Origin: an uncultured Lachnospiraceae bacterium
Lineage (GTDB): Bacteria; Bacillota; Clostridia; Lachnospirales; Lachnospiraceae
DNA: 5,376 nucleotides
Assembly (NCBI GenBank): GCA_910579325.1
Contig: CAJTTU010000156.1
Location: 1-5,376, forward strand
Reading direction: 5' to 3'
Below are positions 1 to 4,275 of this stretch, piece after piece (position 1 is the first letter of the stretch; each line of letters starts with the position of its first letter). Below the pieces are notes generated by a model. The model had not been told where the DNA came from, made no database searches, and saw only the letters and a list, made by a program, of their open reading frames with translations. Made by a program: the position numbers and the translations under genes.

Positions 1-311
1 CATTCCATTTGTAAACAATCCTCAAAATCCGAAAACTTTTCATTTTGAAGTCCGCTCAATAGTTTATCCTGATCTATCCCTTCAGTATCGAAAATCTTAA
101 ACAGATTTATTAATATCTCCCGTCTCTCCTTTGCGCTATAATCTTTTCTTAGGATAAAATACATATTAGAAATGGAATGAGCCGCAATACATCCTTTTAT
201 CTCTCCATCCGTACAGGCCATAACAATTTTCTTTGCGTCTTCATAAAAAGGCTCTCTCGAAAGAAGATAATCTAACAATACATTCGTATCAATCAGAATC
301 CTGCGCACCAT
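1..311 (-). CDS. PIN-domain ribonuclease toxin (VapC-like), partial at left edge
   Basis: This is the N-terminal 103 residues of a PIN-domain protein whose C-terminus lies beyond the window. It starts MVRRILIDTNVLLDYLLSRE, in which Asp8 of IDTN is the first metal-binding acid of the PIN fold. A central SISNMYFILRK segment (about residues 46-56) and a late DFEDCLQ motif (about residues 95-101, with Asp95 and Asp98) match the order of motifs in this bacterial PIN subfamily. Family members are usually about 130-140 residues, so roughly 30-40 are missing. PIN toxins are Mg-dependent endoribonucleases that cleave tRNA, rRNA or mRNA; the target here is unknown. The ATG at 311 is chosen because GAGAGG (318-323) lies 6 nt upstream. 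Its first 23 bp overlap the end of the antitoxin gene, so translation is probably coupled. The central position that is often acidic is Asn49, so catalytic competence cannot be fully judged. Family call is strong; toxin role follows from the gene pair. Confidence 0.87.
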   Translation of the reverse strand, partial: MVRRILIDTNVLLDYLLSREPFYEDAKKIVMACTDGEIKGCIAAHSISNMYFILRKDYSAKERREILINLFKIFDTEGIDQDKLLSGLQNEKFSDFEDCLQME

Positions 312-525
312 ATTTGTCCTCTCTATATGAAGCTAACTCTGCGTCATAATCCGTAACCGTTCCCTTTTTCCGCAACTGCTCTAATTTTTTGAAGGCTTCT
401 TTTTTTTCAGACTGATTATCATGATACAACCCGTTTACACCCCGTATGATCTGGACTATATATCTCAATCTGTCTTCCGGCATTTCCTCCAACAACTGTA
501 TAGCCTCTTGTCTGATTGCTGTCAT
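289..525 (-). CDS. Small antitoxin-like protein, partner of the PIN toxin
   Basis: This is a 78-residue, highly charged protein starting MTAIRQEAIQLLEEMPEDRL. The N-terminal half (about 1-35) looks helical and resembles the short dimerisation or DNA-binding part of small antitoxins. A charged linker follows (SEKKEAFKKLEQLRKKG, about 39-55). The tail DYDAELASYREDKYG (about 59-73) resembles the C-terminal toxin-binding tails of RelB/VapB-like antitoxins in Firmicutes. I cannot assign a named family with certainty. The ATG at 525 is chosen because GGAGG sits a few bases upstream. The frame stays open to 612, but those codons span the promoter -10 and are not expected to be translated. The gene precedes and overlaps the PIN gene by 23 bp, the classic antitoxin-first order. 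Its expected role is to neutralise the nuclease and autorepress the operon; this is inferred from context and from the tail. Confidence 0.8.
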   Translation of the reverse strand: MTAIRQEAIQLLEEMPEDRLRYIVQIIRGVNGLYHDNQSEKKEAFKKLEQLRKKGTVTDYDAELASYREDKYGAQDSD

Positions 526-567
526 AATACACCTCCGCTCATACAACATGCATCTCTTCTCAGTTAC

Positions 568-596
568 ATTATAGCATTCATCCGCAATTCCTTCAA
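568..596 (-). promoter_or_regulatory. Promoter of the antitoxin/PIN-toxin operon
   Basis: Read on the minus strand, a -35 box TTGAAG (591-596) is followed after exactly 17 bp by a perfect -10 TATAAT (568-573). TG one base upstream of the -10 makes it an extended -10. The predicted start is near 560-562, giving a leader of about 36 nt with the GGAGG site before the ATG at 525. It lies in the 93-bp gap after the MerR gene, so the toxin-antitoxin pair can be transcribed independently. Box match and spacing are seen directly; activity is inferred. Confidence 0.8.
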
Positions 597-618
597 TCGC
601 TAAAAATAACAAAGCAGC

Positions 619-1458
619 CTACACCCCATAATACCCCCGAATCGCCTGCGCCACATATGCGGAACACCCTTTCCCGAACTGGCTGTCGGTTGCTTCTGCC
701 AGCTTTCCATTTTGCAGGTATTCCTTTGCCAGGTCCAGCAGGATATTTCTTGCGTTATCCAGCGCAAACATCTTTTTGTAATTCTCCGCAAGCATCTCAA
801 CGGCAGAATGTTCCAATTCTTTATCACCGTTCTCTTTGGCAGCCATAAACCGGCGATAAATTTTCTCATTTACCTCCTGCTCCTCTTTGATTTCCCCGGG
901 ATCTCCGGTCGCCTGCATCACCGCTTCCATCGCTTTTTCCTTGCTTCCATACCATTTCAACAAATCCGCCACAACCTGTTCATTGGCAAAGCCGGAGGAT
1001 AAATGCTCTCTGAATTTTTCCATGCTCCCGTATTTTTCCACCTGTTCGTCAATGCTCTCCTTTGACATGCAGCTTAAAGTATGGTCTATGATTTTTTGCA
1101 CATCTTCAGTGTTAAACGCTTCAAAACTCATCGTATTCACTCCCTTCATCACATCCGCGATCAGCTCAATAATGCCGTTCAACCGGTTTCGCTTATGTTC
1201 CAGCAACGTCTTCTGCACGGATAAAGCCTGTTCTCTGTCATAATCGGGATTATCCATCATCTCTTTGATATCGGCCAGTGGAATTTCCAGTTCCCGAAAG
1301 AACATAATTTCCTGCAGCTTTTCCAGCGCTTTGTTGTCATAGAGCCGGTATCCCGCTTCCGTTAATTCCGTCGGTTTCAGCAAACCGATCTCGTCATAAT
1401 ACCGCAGCGTCCTGATGCTTACCCCGGTGATCTCTGACATGTCCTTTACCGTTTTCAT
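619..1458 (-). CDS. MerR-family transcriptional activator with TipAS drug-recognition domain
   Basis: This 279-residue cytoplasmic regulator begins with a MerR winged helix-turn-helix: KDMSEITGVSIRTLRYYDEIGLL (about 5-27), then the wing EAGYRLYD (about 34-41). A region about 45-75 (LQEIMFFRELEIPLADIKEMM) is typical of MerR proteins and is followed by the dimerisation coiled coil (about 76-108). Residues about 120-279 form a TipAS-type effector domain, with the helical KYGSMEKFREHLSSGF region and the closing CSAYVAQAIRGYY motif (about 265-277). TipAS domains bind thiopeptides or other hydrophobic ligands and induce promoter-distorting activation. The ATG at 1458 follows an AGGAGG site (1464-1469) with 5 nt spacing. 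Its promoter has a 19-bp spacer, indicating autoactivation. It is divergent from hicAB and upstream, on the same strand, of the PIN toxin operon. Ligand and regulon beyond itself cannot be read from the sequence. Family assignment is very secure; the TipAS assignment is strong. Confidence 0.93.
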   Translation of the reverse strand: MKTVKDMSEITGVSIRTLRYYDEIGLLKPTELTEAGYRLYDNKALEKLQEIMFFRELEIPLADIKEMMDNPDYDREQALSVQKTLLEHKRNRLNGIIELIADVMKGVNTMSFEAFNTEDVQKIIDHTLSCMSKESIDEQVEKYGSMEKFREHLSSGFANEQVVADLLKWYGSKEKAMEAVMQATGDPGEIKEEQEVNEKIYRRFMAAKENGDKELEHSAVEMLAENYKKMFALDNARNILLDLAKEYLQNGKLAEATDSQFGKGCSAYVAQAIRGYYGV

Positions 1459-1463
1459 GGCTT

Positions 1464-1469
1464 CCTCCT
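1464..1469 (-). promoter_or_regulatory. Ribosome binding site of the MerR gene
   Basis: A perfect AGGAGG on the minus strand lies 5 nt before the ATG at 1458 and fixes that start. Together with the predicted -10 at 1479-1484 it leaves a leader of only about 14 nt. Confidence 0.85.
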
Positions 1470-1478
1470 TTCGAATCC

Positions 1479-1509
1479 ATCATAAACCGTTACGCTGCGG
1501 GAGAGTCAA
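1479..1509 (-). promoter_or_regulatory. MerR-type promoter/operator with 19-bp spacer (autoregulation)
   Basis: On the minus strand TTGACT (1504-1509) and TATGAT (1479-1484) are near-consensus sigma-A boxes separated by 19 bp rather than 17. This overlong spacing is the hallmark of promoters that MerR proteins activate by untwisting the DNA. Within the spacer is an imperfect GC-rich dyad of the form CCG...CG...CGG (CCGCAGCGTAACGG, about 1487-1500), a candidate operator. The promoter reads directly into the MerR/TipAS gene, so positive autoregulation is the natural inference, as known for TipAL. Boxes and spacing are seen directly; binding is inferred. Confidence 0.8.
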
Positions 1510-1591
1510 TACATGAATTAATATTTTTTGATTATTGTAAACCAAAATCTATTTATCTAAAAAAATAGTTTCATACATGGCACGAACAGCA

Positions 1592-1620
1592 TTGACATAC
1601 GCATAAAAAAGGCGCATAAT
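1592..1620 (+). promoter_or_regulatory. hicAB promoter
   Basis: A perfect -35 TTGACA (1592-1597) is followed after 17 bp by CATAAT (1615-1620), which matches the -10 consensus at five of six positions. The predicted start is near 1627, giving a leader of about 17 nt that carries the GGGAGG site. The CGCATAA heptamer occurs twice (1600-1606 and 1613-1619), once in the spacer and once overlapping the -10. These could be half-sites for HicB autorepression, but that is conjecture. Confidence 0.78.
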
Positions 1621-1630
1621 ACATCATATA

Positions 1631-1636
1631 GGGAGG
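1631..1636 (+). promoter_or_regulatory. Ribosome binding site of hicA
   Basis: GGGAGG sits 7 nt upstream of the ATG at 1644. It supports 1644 as the original hicA start rather than the GTG at 1669, which lacks a comparable site. This matters because the frame opened at 1644 is interrupted. Confidence 0.75.
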
Positions 1637-1643
1637 GTTCATT

Positions 1644-1827
1644 ATGACAGTACGGGAAATATTTAAAGGTGCTTCGTAAAAATGGATGGTATATCACTAA
1701 CCAGGAGGGCTCTCACATCAGTTTAAAGCACCCGACCAAGCCCGGAAAAATTACGGTACCCAACCATAATGGAGATTTGAAAACAGGCACTCTGAACAGT
1801 ATTTATAAACAGGCCGGACTTAAATAA
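1644..1827 (+). pseudogene. hicA: HicA toxin (mRNA interferase), frameshifted
   Basis: From the ATG at 1644 the frame reads MTVREIF and then stops at TAA 1677-1679 after only 11 codons. Dropping one T from the TTT at 1662-1664 restores a 60-residue HicA that begins MTVREILKVLRKNGWY, continues with GSHISLKHP (about 22-30) and KITVPNHNGDLKTGTLNSI, and ends QAGLK before TAA 1825-1827. This covers the full usual HicA length (about 60 residues). It keeps His24 in the GSH motif, the catalytic histidine of this dsRBD-like ribonuclease family, which cleaves mRNA. Promoter, ribosome site and adjacent hicB are all in place, so only the reading frame is damaged. A GTG at 1669 could start a truncated product lacking most of helix 1, but it has no good ribosome site. 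Alternatives are a sequencing error or unusual recoding. Family identity is very secure; loss of function is probable. Confidence 0.88.
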
Positions 1828-1853
1828 CGATACGGTCTGGTTTTCTCAAAGAG

Positions 1854-1858
1854 AGGAG
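1854..1858 (+). promoter_or_regulatory. Ribosome binding site of hicB
   Basis: AGGAG lies 7 nt before the ATG at 1866, so hicB has its own good initiation site 38 bp after the hicA stop. HicB translation therefore does not depend on reading through the broken hicA. Confidence 0.75.
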
Positions 1859-1865
1859 CATATTT

Positions 1866-2276
1866 ATGCAGAATTTAACATATCTCGCGGTTTTTGAACC
1901 GTCAACAGATGGTTCATACAGCATTTATTTTCCTGATTTACCCGGATGTATCAGCGTTGGAAGCAATCTGGAAGAAGCTGCGCGAATGGCAGTAGAAGCC
2001 GCAAGTCTCCACGTATACAGCATGGAATGCGACCATGAGGAAATCCCCATTCCATCCGTAAACCTGTCAAGAGAAGATACGGAGGGCAACATTGTTATGC
2101 CAGTCACAATCCATCCTGATCTGTTCCGCGTAAAAAAGGACAATGAGCGCGTTAAAACAAATATCACTCTTCCCGCATGGCTGAAAAGAATTGCTGAAGA
2201 AAATAAGGTAAACTATTCCCGGCTGTTGGAAACCGCCCTGATCGATTATCTGCAAATTCCTATGTCAGGCAGATAA
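1866..2276 (+). CDS. hicB: HicB antitoxin with RNase H-like and C-terminal RHH-type domain
   Basis: This 136-residue protein is an intact HicB. The N-terminal HicB fold (about residues 4-50) shows YLAVFEPSTDGSYSIYFPDLPGCISVG followed by the helix NLEEAARMAVEAASLHV, the degenerate RNase H-like domain that binds and blocks HicA. A linker with IPIPS (about 60-64) and VMPVTIHPDLF follows. The C-terminus (about 97-130; VKTNITLPAWLKRIAEENKVNYSRLLETALIDYL) has the strand-helix-helix pattern of an Arc/CopG-like DNA-binding domain, expected to repress the hicAB promoter. Length and the hicA-hicB order are normal. The ATG at 1866 has an AGGAG site. Because hicA upstream is frameshifted, this may be an orphan antitoxin that still autoregulates or neutralises a HicA encoded elsewhere. 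The family call is secure. Confidence 0.95.
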   Translation: MQNLTYLAVFEPSTDGSYSIYFPDLPGCISVGSNLEEAARMAVEAASLHVYSMECDHEEIPIPSVNLSREDTEGNIVMPVTIHPDLFRVKKDNERVKTNITLPAWLKRIAEENKVNYSRLLETALIDYLQIPMSGR

Positions 2277-2315
2277 TAAGCTTTAACGCATTTTGCCGGA
2301 TACTCTGTAATAATA

Positions 2316-2343
2316 GAGCCGGGAACTTTTTTATTCCCGGCTC
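2316..2343. terminator. Perfect 10-bp hairpin between convergent genes, candidate terminator
   Basis: GAGCCGGGAA (2316-2325) is perfectly complementary to TTCCCGGCTC (2334-2343), with an 8-base loop of mostly T. It lies 39 bp after the hicB stop and 33 bp beyond the stop of the convergent ABC gene, where a shared terminator is expected. It lacks a proper U-tract: on the plus strand the stem is followed by ACATCTG, and on the minus strand by TATTATTA, which is only partly U-rich. It may terminate weakly, mainly for the ABC operon, or act as a 3' stabilising hairpin. The structure is certain; the role is inferred. Confidence 0.6.
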
Positions 2344-2376
2344 ACATCTGTCCTTTCCCCATTATAAAACATTAAA

Positions 2377-4275
2377 TCAAACTCCCCCCTGAATCATCTC
2401 CCTGTGATACTGCAGCGTATACAAATCATAATACCGCCCCTTACAATTCAGCAATTGCTGATGGGTACCCTGCTCCATGATCCGACCATGGGAGAGCAGG
2501 ATAATATTGTCGGCGTGCTGAATGGTGGAAAGCCTGTGGGCTACGATCAGCATCGTGCCGATATTTTTCATTTTCTCTAAGCTGTCCTGGATCAGCAGCT
2601 CCGTCTCCGTGTCAATATTCGCGGTAGCCTCGTCCAGAATCATAACCGAAGGCTTGTGGATTATGGTGCGGGCAAAGGAAAGAAGCTGGCGCTGTCCGGC
2701 GGAAAAATTATTGCCCCGCTCCCGCACGACCTCGTCCAGGCCCTTTCCCAGCTTACGGATAAACGAATCGGCATTCACATAACGGCAGGCCTCCCAGACC
2801 TCCTCGTCGCTCACATCCTCCTTGCGCAGCAGAATGTTTCCGCGGATATCCCCTGAGAACAGAAACACGTCCTGAAGCATCTGCCCGAAATGCCGCCGCA
2901 AAGACGCGATCTTGATCTTCCTGATATCGATACCGTCGATCAGTATCCGCCCCTTCTGAATATCATAATTGCGGCAGATCAGCCCAAGGATCGTGGTCTT
3001 GCCGGAACCGGTGGAGCCCACAAAAGCCACCGTCTGCTTCGGCTCCACATGAAAGGACACGCCTTTTAACACCCATTCGCCGGGCTTGTAGCAGAACCAT
3101 ACGTCCCTGAATTCAATCTCCCCCTGAAGTTCCGGAAGCTCCATGGCATCGGGACTGTCAACCACCTCAGGCTCCATATCCAGAATGGTGAAAATCTTCT
3201 CCGCGGCGGCAAAGGAGCGCTGCAGCGTATCGAACTGCTCCGCCAGTGTCTGGATCGGATTGAAAAAACGGGAAATATACATATAAAAGGACACCATAAT
3301 GCTGCTGTCGATCACCTGCCCGAAATAGTGGATATCCCTGATATACCCTTTGGATCCGAAATAAAACAGAAACAGATTTGAAGAGATATACAGCATATAC
3401 ACCATGGGCCGGAAAATGCCGAATACATACATCCGGTTGAATTTGGCTTTCTGCAGGCTTCTGCTGCGGATCAGGAAATCCCCGAATTTCTGCTCCTCTC
3501 TGTTAAATATCTGCGTGATCTTCATGCCGGACAGGTTTTCGGACAGATAAGTGTTGATTTCCGTGGTGGCATCGTTCACTTGACGGTGTACCCGGCGGGA
3601 AAACTTTCTGAAAACCACGGTAAACAGCACCACAAAAGGCACAAAACAAAGCACCATCAGCGTCAGCGCATAGTTCATCATCAGCATGGCTCCCAGCACG
3701 CCTACAACCACCATGGCATTTTTAACCAGCGTCACCAGTACGTTGGTAAACATATAAGAGATGGAATTGGGATCGTTGGTCACTCTCGTCACCAGCTTGC
3801 CCACAGGGATATTGTTCAGCTGTTCATGGCTTAAACTTTCAATATGGGTAAACACATCCAGACGGATCTGAGACAGGATTTTCTGGCCTGTTTTTTGCAG
3901 GATCATTGCCTGTAAGTAGGTGCAGACCAAAGACACCGCCAGAATTCCCGCGTACAATGCCACCATGGCATACAGCCGGCTCAGTTCAAAATCATTCTTG
4001 ATCAGTCCCTGAATCCGTCCGACTAACAGTGGGGAAACCAGGTCATACAGAATCGCAAGCAGCATGATAAAAAACACCAGCACAAAACTTTTCCAATAGG
4101 GTTTTGCGTACCGCAAAAGACGCCGGATAATCTCCCCGTCCGGCATCTTCCGTTCCTGTCCGGCCACATCCTTTTCCCTCCGAAGCGCCGCATAGGCCAG
4201 CAGAAAAACGATCGTAAAAGCGCCGATAACAGCGCCAACAATTAAAATAGGCAAATATTCACTCATCCGTCTCAT
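2377..4275 (-). CDS. ABC exporter half-transporter, catalytic-glutamate subunit of a heterodimer
   Basis: This 632-residue half-transporter has an extra N-terminal hydrophobic helix (about 8-31), then a six-helix exporter membrane domain (about 63-340) and a nucleotide-binding domain (about 385-620). Visible motifs are Tyr396 of the A-loop, Walker A GSTGSGKTT (420-428), Gln468 of the Q-loop, an altered signature FSAGQ (524-528), Walker B VMILDE (544-549) with catalytic Glu549, D-loop ANID and His580. The altered signature with an intact glutamate is the pattern of one half of asymmetric multidrug exporters such as LmrCD, BmrCD and TM287/288. It should pump drugs or lipophilic compounds outward using ATP; the substrate is unknown. 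The ATG at 4275 is preferred because GGAGG (4282-4286) lies 6 nt upstream. An ATG three codons later, at 4266, is possible (629 residues). The gene overlaps its upstream partner by 17 bp, so the two are surely co-translated. Confidence 0.93.
   Translation of the reverse strand: MRRMSEYLPILIVGAVIGAFTIVFLLAYAALRREKDVAGQERKMPDGEIIRRLLRYAKPYWKSFVLVFFIMLLAILYDLVSPLLVGRIQGLIKNDFELSRLYAMVALYAGILAVSLVCTYLQAMILQKTGQKILSQIRLDVFTHIESLSHEQLNNIPVGKLVTRVTNDPNSISYMFTNVLVTLVKNAMVVVGVLGAMLMMNYALTLMVLCFVPFVVLFTVVFRKFSRRVHRQVNDATTEINTYLSENLSGMKITQIFNREEQKFGDFLIRSRSLQKAKFNRMYVFGIFRPMVYMLYISSNLFLFYFGSKGYIRDIHYFGQVIDSSIMVSFYMYISRFFNPIQTLAEQFDTLQRSFAAAEKIFTILDMEPEVVDSPDAMELPELQGEIEFRDVWFCYKPGEWVLKGVSFHVEPKQTVAFVGSTGSGKTTILGLICRNYDIQKGRILIDGIDIRKIKIASLRRHFGQMLQDVFLFSGDIRGNILLRKEDVSDEEVWEACRYVNADSFIRKLGKGLDEVVRERGNNFSAGQRQLLSFARTIIHKPSVMILDEATANIDTETELLIQDSLEKMKNIGTMLIVAHRLSTIQHADNIILLSHGRIMEQGTHQQLLNCKGRYYDLYTLQYHREMIQGGV

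Noticed and set aside
526..612. Extended N-terminus of the antitoxin frame, open to 612
   Set aside because: The extension covers the promoter -10 and the leader, has no good ribosome site, and the ATG at 525 has a strong one.
887..1243. Plus-strand open frame of 118 codons inside the MerR gene
   Set aside because: It is antisense to a clear MerR/TipAS protein, shows no recognisable domain, and lacks a convincing ribosome site.
1549..1568. AT-rich inverted repeat CTATTT/AAATAG in the divergent region
   Set aside because: A six-base AT-only stem with an 8-base loop is expected by chance in such AT-rich DNA and does not align with either promoter.
1662..1668. TTTAAAG as a programmed -1 frameshift site in hicA
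   Set aside because: The heptamer is out of phase with the 1644 frame, and a -1 shift would not give HicA; a +1 or -2 shift is required.
1925..2255. Minus-strand open frames opposite hicB (1925-2167, 2067-2255)
   Set aside because: They are antisense shadows of a clear HicB with no ribosome site or domain.
3580..3834. Plus-strand open frame rich in His and Gln
   Set aside because: This is a shadow of the ABC membrane domain on the other strand; the composition is a by-product of antisense reading.
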